50,611 nt of DNA from Thermoplasmata archaeon (GTDB lineage Archaea > Thermoplasmatota > Thermoplasmata > Lutacidiplasmatales > UBA184): assembly GCA_027315455.1 (NCBI GenBank), contig DAHUXZ010000017.1, positions 1 to 50,611 of the forward strand. The letters run 5' to 3'. Within the stretch, counting starts at the first letter, position 1, and the number at the start of each line of letters is the position of its first letter. A program made the translations under genes and the position numbers. Shown one piece after another: positions 16,476-23,617 of the stretch. The notes beneath the pieces are model-generated. The model was not told the origin of the DNA. It worked only from the letters and a program-made list of their open reading frames with translations, and ran no database searches.

Positions 16476-16959
16476 GCGGAGCCACGGGGCCCGGCCCCTC
16501 CTCCGGAGCGGGGACGAGGCTGCGGATGCGGAAGGTGTAGCGGACCGGCACGCGCCGCTTTAAGTGGGTCCAGTAGCCGCAGCGCGGGCAGCGGTAGCCG
16601 AGCGTGATTCGGTCGTCGAGCAGGGTCCGGTTCCGTATCGGCGTAAGCGCCCCGCCGCAGACCGGGCAGGCGGTGAGCGGCCGGCGGCTCGGACGCTCGG
16701 CGAACTCGACGGTCACGCGCACCGAGGGGATCCCGAGGAGGATGCCGCGGAGCCGTCGTCCGCCGAGCGCGAACGCGGGGTCCTCGTCCCGGAGGATTGG
16801 TGCCACGGCGCGTAGGAGCGCGCCTTGCGACGGGATCGGTCCGCGGGACCGGACGAGGACGGCTTCGGCGGCGCGGCGAACGATCTCGGGCGCCGGCCGG
16901 CGGAACGCCGGGGCGCGCCGGGGCCTACGTCGCCCCCGCGCGCCGCCCTTCCCGGGCAC
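16453..16959 (-). CDS. Small zinc-ribbon protein, translationally coupled to the AAA+ ATPase
   Basis: 168 residues from GTG 16959. GAGGAG lies 4 nt before this GTG, which decides the start and places the first 35 bp inside the end of the ATPase gene. The N-terminus is basic (RRPRRAPAFRRP). A helical/strand region precedes a zinc ribbon with C98, C101, C124 and C127 in the form CPVCGG...YRCPRCGYW. The pattern resembles RNA-binding or transcription-type ribbons, but no family is recognised. The overlap implies it is made together with the ATPase. Confidence 0.72.
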   Translation of the reverse strand: MPGKGGARGRRRPRRAPAFRRPAPEIVRRAAEAVLVRSRGPIPSQGALLRAVAPILRDEDPAFALGGRRLRGILLGIPSVRVTVEFAERPSRRPLTACPVCGGALTPIRNRTLLDDRITLGYRCPRCGYWTHLKRRVPVRYTFRIRSLVPAPEEGPGPVAPPTPGRPA

Positions 16960-18376
16960 GGATCTCCTCGGCGTAGAACCGGCGGGCGAACTCGGCCTCC
17001 TCGCGCCCGATCGGCAGGGCCGAGGCATCGTCATGGGCGAAGTAGGTGAGCAGGGCGGCGGCCGCGCCGAGCTTGACCGCGCGCGACTTGAGGCGCGGCG
17101 AGAACTTCGGGTGGGCCGTCTTCGCGAGCGCCGCCTCGCTCACCCCCCGCAGGGAGGTGTAGAGCGACGGGTCGAGGCGCACGGACCTCGCCGGGAAGCG
17201 GCCGGCGACGAGCGGGTGTCGGGACTGGATGGCGTGGACGAGGGTGAGGTGGTCGCGGATCGCCCCGGCGAGCTCGAAGGCGATCGCCCCGAGCTCGAGG
17301 CGCTCGGCGCTGGCCTCGACGGCACGGAAGCGCTCGCGCGTCATCGGATGGAACCGAAGGAGCATCCGGTCCTCGAGCGCGGCGAAGTTCGGGTCCGCGA
17401 TCGTCGTCCAGTAGTCCTGGGCGCCGGCGGTCCGCACATTGTAGTTGACGGAGAAGAACGACCGGAAGGTGTACGGGCCGATGGTCCCCAGGGTCGTCTC
17501 CCACTTCACCTCGCGCTGCTCCATCACGAGCTTGAGCGGCTCGACCATGCCGCGGTACTTGAACCAGTCATTGAACTCGGGCACGATGAAGTTGAACGTG
17601 CGGCCGGTGTAGGCCGCGCCGACCCGGAGGAACTGGACGGGGGTGATCCCGCCGCAGTAGCGGTTGCGCCCGGGGAGGCCGTGCGGAGGGACGGCGGTCC
17701 GGGGGTTCCCCCGGATCATGTCGTCGATCGAGAACGTCTTCCCGGTCCCCGGGGGGCCGAAGAGCGCGAGGTGGAAGCCCGTCGACCCCGTCGCGCGCCC
17801 CGTCGGGGCCAACAGCGGCACGTCGGCCAGCGCGTACTGCTGCAGGAGGGCGATCAGCGAGTCGAGGTAGAGCGCCTCCCCGAACAGATCGCGGAGGTAG
17901 GCGGCGAGACGGCCGACGCTGAACGTACGGCCGAAGGCGATCGTCCGCTCGAGCCGGTAGAGGAGGACCTCGCGGAGGACGTCGAGGAACTCGCCGTCCA
18001 TCGCCCGGATCTCGGCGTGCTCGTCGGGCACGGGCTGGAGCGCCGCCGGTTCGACGGTCTCGAGCCGTTGGAGCTCGCCCTGGAGGAGGCCCCTCAGCTC
18101 CGCCGGGAACGGGATCTGGTAGATGCGGTCGCCCTTGCCCTCGGGGAGGTCGGCGAGGAGCCCGCGGCGCTTGAGCCGGGCCAGAAGACGGCTCGGGTCC
18201 TCGAAGACCCGGTCCTTGAGCAGGCGCCCCCGTAGCTCCGAGAGGCGGAAGCGGGCCTGGATCGTCGCGACGCCGCGGACGAGCCGCCGCCGGTCGGCGT
18301 CGGCGACGACCTCGGCGAGGACGCGCGCGACGGGGAGCTCGGATTCGAGGATGTCGAGGCTCCCCGGGACCGCCAC
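16925..18376 (-). CDS. AAA+ ATPase with N-terminal winged-helix region (MCM/MoxR-like)
   Basis: 483 residues. Residues 15-100 look like a winged helix (LSELRGRLLKDRVFEDPSRL). The AAA+ core has Walker A GPPGTGKT (207-214), a Walker B-like strand FNFIVPEFND (261-270) with glutamate in the catalytic place, a presensor hairpin KWETTLGTIG, sensor 1 FFSVNYN (307-313) and an Arg-finger-like EDRMLLRF (335-342). The presensor hairpin suggests the MCM/MoxR/dynein branch. The start GTG 18376 has GGAG about 6 nt upstream. It is divergent from a PD-(D/E)XK nuclease gene and shares the TATA region with it, so a DNA-related role is plausible but unproven. Confidence 0.82.
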   Translation of the reverse strand: MAVPGSLDILESELPVARVLAEVVADADRRRLVRGVATIQARFRLSELRGRLLKDRVFEDPSRLLARLKRRGLLADLPEGKGDRIYQIPFPAELRGLLQGELQRLETVEPAALQPVPDEHAEIRAMDGEFLDVLREVLLYRLERTIAFGRTFSVGRLAAYLRDLFGEALYLDSLIALLQQYALADVPLLAPTGRATGSTGFHLALFGPPGTGKTFSIDDMIRGNPRTAVPPHGLPGRNRYCGGITPVQFLRVGAAYTGRTFNFIVPEFNDWFKYRGMVEPLKLVMEQREVKWETTLGTIGPYTFRSFFSVNYNVRTAGAQDYWTTIADPNFAALEDRMLLRFHPMTRERFRAVEASAERLELGAIAFELAGAIRDHLTLVHAIQSRHPLVAGRFPARSVRLDPSLYTSLRGVSEAALAKTAHPKFSPRLKSRAVKLGAAAALLTYFAHDDASALPIGREEAEFARRFYAEEIRAREGRRAGAT

Positions 18377-18403
18377 GTTCTCTCCGCCGATGGACCCGTG
18401 AAC

Positions 18404-18413
18404 GTATATCTAT
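18404..18413. promoter_or_regulatory. Divergent TATA region between AAA+ ATPase and nuclease genes
   Basis: GTATATCTAT is centred about 26 nt before GTG 18433 (plus strand, leaderless) and about 32 nt before GTG 18376 (minus strand, short leader with a ribosome binding site). The near-palindromic core could serve both directions. Confidence 0.5.
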
Positions 18414-18432
18414 TGCACCGGAGTCCACCGGC

Positions 18433-18984
18433 GTGAGCCGAAGTTCCTCCGGCTACGAGCGGGAGCTCAAGGAGCTCCTGCAGGCCGAACCGGAGACGCT
18501 CGCGCGCTACGCCCGCGCCCTCGACCCCGCGGACCGCCCGCGGATGGAGCGCATCCGCACCTCGCCGTTCCTCGTCGTCCGCGCGGCCGGTTCGCTGGGA
18601 TTCGACCTGGTCGCCCTGCGCAGCGAGTTCGCCTTCCCGCTCGAGGTGAAGGCCTCGGCGAGCGACACGATCCGCTTCTCGGCCGCGAGCGGCCGTGCGG
18701 CCGAACAGCTCGCGAGCCACCGGGCCGCCGTCGACCGGGTCGGCCTCATCGTCCTCTACGCCTTTCGGCGCGTCGGCCACCGCGGCGGGGACCCCTGGCG
18801 CCTCTACGCGGCCGCCGGCACGGGCGGGAACGGGCGGCTGAGCCTGCTGCGCCGTCGGCTGCCGCCCGTCGACGTCACCCGCAACGGCAACGCCGTCCTG
18901 CGGTGGAACGACGGGATGCCGCTCGTCCAGTTCGTCGAGCTCATCGGCGGCCTGACCGATCGGGCTTCGGGCGCGGGCCCATGA
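18433..18984 (+). CDS. PD-(D/E)XK nuclease, Hjc-like
   Basis: 183 residues from GTG 18433. The N-terminal helix GYERELKELL carries the conserved Glu. The catalytic core has AAGSLGFDLVAL (D58) and FPLEVKAS (E71, K73), the D...E-x-K signature of the archaeal Holliday-junction resolvase and related restriction-like nucleases. The later SHRAAVDRVGLIVLYAFRRV matches the helix-strand that completes the fold. True Hjc proteins are about 130 residues, so the 50-residue C-terminal part (VDVTRNGNAVLRWNDGMPLV) is extra. The stop overlaps the next start as ATGA. Confidence 0.75.
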   Translation: MSRSSSGYERELKELLQAEPETLARYARALDPADRPRMERIRTSPFLVVRAAGSLGFDLVALRSEFAFPLEVKASASDTIRFSAASGRAAEQLASHRAAVDRVGLIVLYAFRRVGHRGGDPWRLYAAAGTGGNGRLSLLRRRLPPVDVTRNGNAVLRWNDGMPLVQFVELIGGLTDRASGAGP

Positions 18985-20117
18985 CGGCCCACGTCATCGC
19001 CGTCGGCGTCGCGCCCTTCGGCAAGCGGCCCGAGCCGCTCGTCGACCTCCTTTCCGAGGCCGGTGCGGCCGCGCTCGAGGGGGTCGGCCGCAAGACGATC
19101 GACCTCCTCGTCGTCGGCAGCATGGCGGCCGGGCCGCTCGCCGGCGTCGAGAACGTCACGGCCCAGCTCGCCGACCGGCTCGGCCTCGATACGGCGGCGG
19201 GCTATCGCATCGAGGCGGCCTCGGCGAGCGGGGCGGCCGCCTTCCAGGCCGCGGCCAACGCGGTGCTCGCCGGGACCGCGGACCGGGTCCTCGTGGTCGC
19301 CGGCGAGAAGATGACCGGCCGGACGACCAGCGAGGTCGCCGAGGTGCTCGGCCGGTCGCTCGCTCCGGCCGAGCAGGCCGTCGGCGCGACGATGCCGGCG
19401 CTCGCCGGGCTCGTCGCCCAGCGCTACCTCGAGCACTACGGCTACCCCGACGCCGTCATGGACGCGGTCAGCGTCCAGGCACGCGCCAACGCCGTCCACA
19501 ACCCCTCGGCCCAGTTCCGCACGCCGGTCACGGCGGAGGAAGTGCGGTCGAGCCGGCTCATCGCCGCCCCCCTGCGTCTCCTCCATTGTGCCGCGGTGAG
19601 CGACGGGGCCGCCGCCCTCGTCCTCGAGCGGGGCCGCGGGCCGGCGACCGTCCTGGGGATGGGCCAGGGGTTCGACTCGCTGATGCTCGCCGACCGCACC
19701 GACCTCCTCGGGTTCCGCGCGACCCGGACCGCGGCCGCCCGGGCGTACGAACGCGCGCATCTCACGCGCAAGGAGGTCGCCTTCGCCGAGCTCCACGACG
19801 CCTTCGCCCCCTTCGCGTTCCTCGACCTCGAGGACATCGGCGTCTGCGGCCCGGGAGAGGCGCCGCAGTGGTTCCTCGAGGGACGGACCGCACCGGACGG
19901 CCGCTTCCCCGTGAACCCCTCCGGGGGGCTTCTCGGACGCGGCCACCCGGTGGGGGCGTCGGGCCTCGTCCAGATCGTCGAGGTCGCCCGGCAGCTTCGG
20001 GGCGAGGCGGGCGCCCGTGCCCTGCCGTCGCGCCCGGCGGTGGGCCTCGCCCAGTCGATCGGCGGTCTCGCCGCGCACAACTTCGTGGCGATCCTCGGGG
20101 AGGGCGGCCCGGCGTGA
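18981..20117 (+). CDS. Thiolase-family protein with Ser in place of the nucleophilic Cys
   Basis: 378 residues of the archaeal SCP-x/acetyl-CoA C-acetyltransferase type. ATG 18981 overlaps the previous stop. The second active-site region is intact: HDAFAPF, and NPSGGLLGRGHPVGASG with its His; LHCAAVSDGAAALVLE is also typical. The first region reads EAASASGAAAF where relatives have EAACASGxAAF, so the acyl-accepting Cys (position 81) is Ser (codon TCG). A Claisen or thiolytic reaction through Cys is therefore doubtful. The DUF35 partner follows with a GTGA overlap, the usual archaeal pairing, though HMG-CoA synthase is absent here. Confidence 0.85.
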   Translation: MTAHVIAVGVAPFGKRPEPLVDLLSEAGAAALEGVGRKTIDLLVVGSMAAGPLAGVENVTAQLADRLGLDTAAGYRIEAASASGAAAFQAAANAVLAGTADRVLVVAGEKMTGRTTSEVAEVLGRSLAPAEQAVGATMPALAGLVAQRYLEHYGYPDAVMDAVSVQARANAVHNPSAQFRTPVTAEEVRSSRLIAAPLRLLHCAAVSDGAAALVLERGRGPATVLGMGQGFDSLMLADRTDLLGFRATRTAAARAYERAHLTRKEVAFAELHDAFAPFAFLDLEDIGVCGPGEAPQWFLEGRTAPDGRFPVNPSGGLLGRGHPVGASGLVQIVEVARQLRGEAGARALPSRPAVGLAQSIGGLAAHNFVAILGEGGPA

Positions 20118-20509
20118 GCGCCTCGTCGACCCTGGAGATCTCCCGCTGCTCCTCCTGCCACGGCCGGTTCCTACCCCGGCCGGGGGCGTGTCCCCGGTGC
20201 GGTTCGGGCGACGTCACGCGGCACCGGGTGCCGGCGAAGGGCCTGGTCCTCGCGGCGACGGAGCTGACCGCACCCGCGCGCGGGTGGACCGCCCCGCACC
20301 GGCTCGCGTTGGTCGAGCTCGCCGAGGGCGTGCGGGTCCTCGTCCTCGTGGAGGGGCCGCTGCCCGGCCACGGCGCCGAGGTGACGGTCGCGCGGGACGG
20401 CGATCGCTACACCGCGCGGACGCCGGGCGGAACGACGGCGGGGGGACGCGGGGAGGGGGAATCTCCGGTGGCCGGTCGGTTCCGGCCGCCGTTTGAACCC
20501 CCGAGGTGA
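20114..20509 (+). CDS. DUF35 OB-fold protein with rubredoxin-like zinc ribbon (thiolase partner)
   Basis: 131 residues from GTG 20114, overlapping the thiolase stop (GTGA). The zinc ribbon uses C12, C15, C26 and C29 (RCSSCHGRFL...CPRCGSGDV). The OB-fold follows (GLVLAATELTAPARG, HRLALVELAEGVRVLVLVEG). In archaea DUF35 proteins bridge thiolase and HMG-CoA synthase and bind CoA. The last 20 residues are Gly/Arg/Pro-rich because the frame runs antisense through the 3' part of tRNA-Ser(GCT), overlapping it by 63 bp. Confidence 0.85.
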   Translation: MSASSTLEISRCSSCHGRFLPRPGACPRCGSGDVTRHRVPAKGLVLAATELTAPARGWTAPHRLALVELAEGVRVLVLVEGPLPGHGAEVTVARDGDRYTARTPGGTTAGGRGEGESPVAGRFRPPFEPPR

Positions 20510-20561
20510 AACCACCACTGGATTAGCAATCCAGCGCCTTACCGGGCTGGGCCATCCCCGC
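20447..20561 (-). tRNA. tRNA-Ser(GCT) with 31-nt intron in the T-loop
   Basis: Acceptor strands GCGGGGA (20561-20555) and TCCCCGC (20454-20448) pair fully; discriminator G is at 20447 and no CCA is encoded. Anticodon stem CTGGA / TCCAG encloses TTGCTAA (anticodon GCT at 20527-20525). The variable arm is GGTG-GTTT-CACC. The T-stem GGGGG / CCCCC is interrupted after TTCAAA by 31 nt (20491-20461). The insert forms a 9-pair helix with one C-A mismatch and an AACCGA loop, flanked by bulges AAC and ATT and by GGAG facing the exon TTCA. This is the same bulge-helix-bulge plan and the same position, 59/60, as in tRNA-Ser(CGA). The mature length is 84 nt. Confidence 0.9.
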
Positions 20562-20587
20562 GCGCGGGGGGCCGAGCATGGTCGCGA

Positions 20588-20597
20588 CCATAAAGGT
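20588..20597 (-). promoter_or_regulatory. TATA-like box of tRNA-Ser(GCT)
   Basis: Minus-strand CCTTTATGG lies about 31 nt before the tRNA 5' end at 20561. Confidence 0.5.
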
Positions 20598-20670
20598 TCG
20601 TCCGGAGGCCGCCCGTCGGTGGCCCGCAATTATGTAGCCCGCCGACGTCCCGCCTCGGGGGAGACGAGGG

Positions 20671-21633
20671 ATGCGGGTCGAGAAGGCCGGGGTCGTAGGG
20701 GCCGGCACGATGGGCGCCGCGATCGCCGAGGTCCTCGCGTTCAACGGGATCCCCGTCGTCCTCAAGGACGTCGATGCGGCCCTGGTCGAGCGCGGGCTCG
20801 CCCGCGTCCGCGGCTTCGTGGACGAGCTCGTCGCGTTCCACGAGGGGCGTGCCGCGAAGGAGATCGCCCGGATCGGCGAGCTCGGCGTCACGCTCACCGA
20901 GGCGCAGCAGGAGGCGGTCCGCACGCATCTCAAGCCCAAGGTCTCCCGCGCGCGCGCCGAGGAGGTCGTCGCCCGCGTGACCGGCTCGACCTCGTACGAC
21001 GACTTCGGCGACGTCGACCTCGTCGTCGAGGCGGTCTTCGAGCGGACCGAGGTGAAGCGCGGGGTGCTCGAGGCGCTCGACCATGTCCTTCCCGAGCACG
21101 CGGTCCTCGGCACGAACACCTCCTCGCTCTCCGTCAGCCGGCTCGCCCGCGGGCTCGTCCACGCCCCGTCGACGCTCGCCGTCCACTTCTTCAACCCGCC
21201 GACGACCCTGCCGCTGGTCGAGGTGGCCGGGGGAGTCGACACCCGGGAGGACGTCGTCACCGAGACCCTCGACTTCCTTCAGGGGCTGAGGAACCACCGC
21301 TATCCGCTCGTCCCGATCCGCGTGCGGGAGTCCCCCGCCTTCGTCGTGAACCGCATCCTGATCCCGGTCCTGAACGAGGCCTGTTTCGTCCGGGACGAGG
21401 GCCTCGCCTCCGCGCGCGACATCGACCTCGCCCTCAAGACCGGCGCCGGGATGCCGATGGGGCCGTTCGAGCTCGGGGACATGATCGGCCTCGACGTCGT
21501 ATTGGAAGTGGCCGAGACGCTGCAGCGCGAGACCGGCGACCCCAAGTTCCGGCCGTCGGTGTCGCTGCGCCGTCTGGTCGACGCGGGACACCTCGGCCGC
21601 AAGACCGGGCGCGGCTTCTACGACTACTCCTGA
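20671..21633 (+). CDS. 3-hydroxyacyl-CoA dehydrogenase (NAD-dependent)
   Basis: 320 residues, single-function size. The NAD-binding motif GVVGAGTMGAAIAEVLAFNG opens the Rossmann domain and LVVEAVFERTEVKRGVLEAL is the family helix. The catalytic region reads LGTNTSSLSVS (Ser) and AVHFFNPPTTLPLVEV (His and Glu), followed by VVNRILIPVLNEA (Asn). It would oxidise 3-hydroxyacyl-CoA (or reduce the ketoacyl form) in fatty-acid or hydroxybutyrate metabolism. CAATTATGTAG near 20630 and GGGGGAG 8 nt before ATG 20671 indicate a short leader with a ribosome binding site. The SCP2 gene follows 62 bp downstream. Confidence 0.92.
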   Translation: MRVEKAGVVGAGTMGAAIAEVLAFNGIPVVLKDVDAALVERGLARVRGFVDELVAFHEGRAAKEIARIGELGVTLTEAQQEAVRTHLKPKVSRARAEEVVARVTGSTSYDDFGDVDLVVEAVFERTEVKRGVLEALDHVLPEHAVLGTNTSSLSVSRLARGLVHAPSTLAVHFFNPPTTLPLVEVAGGVDTREDVVTETLDFLQGLRNHRYPLVPIRVRESPAFVVNRILIPVLNEACFVRDEGLASARDIDLALKTGAGMPMGPFELGDMIGLDVVLEVAETLQRETGDPKFRPSVSLRRLVDAGHLGRKTGRGFYDYS

Positions 21634-21695
21634 GGGCGTCGCGCCCGGCGCCGTCTTAAACCCGGGGCCGTCTCGTCCGCGCGAGGCGCGGGAAG

Positions 21696-22097
21696 GTGGC
21701 GCGGTTTCCCTCGGCGGAGTGGGCGGATCGGTTCCAGAAGGCGCTCGCGGAGAACGCGGAGTACCGCGAGGCGGCGCAGGCGTGGGAGGGTGACATCCTC
21801 CTTCTCGTCACCCCCGACGCCGACGCGCCGAACGGGAGCGGCATCCACCTCGACCTCGACCACGGGGAGTGCCGCTCGGCGACGTTCGTGGCGGACGCCG
21901 GCGCGGTAACGAGCGAGTTCGTCTTCCAGGCGAAGCGGGAGGACTGGGCCCGCCTGATCCGGCGCGAGGTCGACCCGGTGCGCGCGATCATGGACGGGAC
22001 GGTGAAGGTCCGCGGCAATCTCGCCAAGCTCATGCGGTTCACGCGCGCGGCGAAGGCGCTCGTGGAGACCGCGGGCCAGGTCCCGAGCGAAACGTAG
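21696..22097 (+). CDS. SCP2 sterol-binding-domain protein
   Basis: 133 residues from GTG 21696. The core reads GDILLLVTPDADAPNGSGIH, then a strand, then LIRREVDPVRAIMDGTVKVR and GNLAKLMRFTRAAKAL. The 'dp..aim.Gk.kvkGd...l' pattern is typical of SCP2 proteins, which bind fatty acyl chains or lipids in a hydrophobic tunnel. It follows the hydroxyacyl-CoA dehydrogenase and probably handles its substrate (inference). CTTAAAC at 21654-21660 is a possible TATA box about 40 nt upstream. Confidence 0.82.
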   Translation: MARFPSAEWADRFQKALAENAEYREAAQAWEGDILLLVTPDADAPNGSGIHLDLDHGECRSATFVADAGAVTSEFVFQAKREDWARLIRREVDPVRAIMDGTVKVRGNLAKLMRFTRAAKALVETAGQVPSET

Positions 22098-22107
22098 GGC
22101 GGGCCGC

Positions 22108-23112
22108 TCACGCGGCCGGGACCGAGGGCGCCGCCGGCGGGGCCGGGGGCGTCGGCACGGTTAAGCGGACCGGCACGGGCGGTGGCCGCGGCGGGGGCGG
22201 CATGAGGCGCTGCCGGAAGAAGGAGATCACGTCGCTCCAGGCGGACTCGGCGGCCGCGAGGTCGTAGCTTCGCATGTCCCGGGCGAGGAAGTGGTGGCGC
22301 GCCCCGGGGCGGTCGAAGAAGGTGACCGACAGGCCGTCGTGGTCCCGCGCGGATTCGAACTGGGCCCGGCTCGCGCGCGAGGCCGGATCCGCCCCCGCGT
22401 CCACGAAGGCGACGGGGGCGGTGACGAGGCGCAGGTACTCGGCGGGACGTAGGGGAGCCGGGTAGGCGACGCCGAGCGCGGCGACGTGGCGGTCCGCACC
22501 GGCGAGGATCGTCGCGAGGGTCCCGCCGTAGGAGAGCCCGAAGAGGCCGGACTTCTCCGTGTCGATCATCTCGCGCCCCCGCACGTAGGACAGCGCGTCC
22601 CGGAAGAGGTGGCGAAGGTGGTCGGTGCGCGGTGCCTCGACGCGGATCCCTCCGCGGAACCGGGCCTCGACGCGGAGCGAGAGGTGGTCGCGCGGTCCGA
22701 CGGAGCTCGTCTTGCCGACATCGGGGAGGAGGACCTCGAACCCCTCGCGAGCGAAGCGGATGGCGGCGTCCAGGACCGAGGTCGTGAGCCCGTAGACGTC
22801 GGGGGTGACCAGGAGCGCGGGATGGCGCACCTGCTTCGTCGGGACCAGGAGGACCGCCGGTGCCTTGCCCTCCCGCGTCGCCTCGGTCGGGTACCAGACC
22901 CGCTCGCTAAGGTAGGCAGGGAGGGGCGCCCCGGGCTTGGCCGCCGACTCGAGCCAGGCCTTGTTCAGGAAATCGATGACGCAGAGCTTGAACCGTTCCC
23001 GTTGCAGGACGATGACGGCCTGGCGGCGGCCGCAGACGTCGCAGACCCCGATGACGCCGCTGCCGAAGCTGGGGCTCGCGTCCGGAAGGAGTCGGTCGTC
23101 GTCGCGCGGCAT
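22108..23112 (-). CDS. Alpha/beta hydrolase, dienelactone-hydrolase-like, with N-terminal Cys motif
   Basis: 334 residues. The first 50 contain GVCDVCGRRQAVIVLQRERF with C24, C27 and C44, a probable half zinc ribbon. The hydrolase domain follows: PAVLLVTPDVYG-type oxyanion strand (here PALLVTPDVYGLTTSVLDAA), the nucleophile elbow GLFGLSYGGTLA (Ser), the acid AFVDAGADP and the His in GARHHFLARDM. Dienelactone hydrolases usually carry Cys at the elbow; Ser here points to an esterase/peptidase-like subgroup. The C-terminus is a Pro/Val-rich tail. Substrate unknown. Confidence 0.8.
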   Translation of the reverse strand: MPRDDDRLLPDASPSFGSGVIGVCDVCGRRQAVIVLQRERFKLCVIDFLNKAWLESAAKPGAPLPAYLSERVWYPTEATREGKAPAVLLVPTKQVRHPALLVTPDVYGLTTSVLDAAIRFAREGFEVLLPDVGKTSSVGPRDHLSLRVEARFRGGIRVEAPRTDHLRHLFRDALSYVRGREMIDTEKSGLFGLSYGGTLATILAGADRHVAALGVAYPAPLRPAEYLRLVTAPVAFVDAGADPASRASRAQFESARDHDGLSVTFFDRPGARHHFLARDMRSYDLAAAESAWSDVISFFRQRLMPPPPRPPPVPVRLTVPTPPAPPAAPSVPAA

Positions 23113-23122
23113 CGTGCCCCCG

Positions 23123-23617
23123 CTATCGGCGGGCGAGCCGGGGACGCTTCTTAACCGTTGCCCGCGCGGCGCGCCGGCCGGGCCGTTCCCGGCTCGGCCG
23201 GGGGCTAAGGGCGCTGAGGCGGGCCCGGTCGCGCGGGGCGAGGACCGTGACGCCGGCCGTCCGCAGCCGCTCCGCCAGGGCGCGGTCCGCGGTCACGACG
23301 GCCGCGGCGCGGCCCCGGGCGAGCTCGAGGAGACCGGTGTCGCCCCGCCGTTCGGTCGGAAATTCGGGAAACCCGCCCGCGAGGGCCCGGGCGGCCCCGG
23401 CGAACGGCACCCCCCGCGCGGCGAGCCGATCGAGCTCCCCGCGGGCGCCGGTCGGGACCGCGATCGTCGCCGAGGGGTCCCAGCGCCGGATCTCGGCATC
23501 GAGGTCGATCCCCGCCGTGAACGGAAGGAACAGCGCGTTCGTGTCCAGCAGGACGAGCCGCGGCCGCGGTGGCCGGCTACGGCCGTCGGAGGACGATGCC
23601 GAGCGCCTCCCGGTCAT
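23123..23617 (-). CDS. PIN-domain ribonuclease-like protein
   Basis: 164 residues from ATG 23617. The PIN core begins LVLLDTNALFLPF (D25), with E61 in ARGELDRLA, D93 in RGDTGLLELA and D111 in VVTADRALAERL, so all four acidic metal ligands are visible. This Fcf1/VapC9-like arrangement occurs in archaeal rRNA-processing and toxin nucleases. The C-terminal 30 residues are strongly basic (RPSRERPGRRAARATVKKR), suiting RNA binding. No antitoxin gene adjoins, so a processing role is favoured (inference). Its start lies 41 bp inside the 3' end of the acyl-CoA ligase gene. Confidence 0.8.
   Translation of the reverse strand: MTGRRSASSSDGRSRPPRPRLVLLDTNALFLPFTAGIDLDAEIRRWDPSATIAVPTGARGELDRLAARGVPFAGAARALAGGFPEFPTERRGDTGLLELARGRAAAVVTADRALAERLRTAGVTVLAPRDRARLSALSPRPSRERPGRRAARATVKKRPRLARR

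Noticed and set aside
16604-18235. 543-codon plus-strand frame opposite the AAA+ gene
   Set aside because: The minus strand carries Walker A, sensor and arginine-finger motifs; the plus frame has none.
23123-23617. Toxin-antitoxin module
   Set aside because: The PIN protein has no small antitoxin gene next to it; neighbours are an acyl-CoA ligase and a hydrolase.
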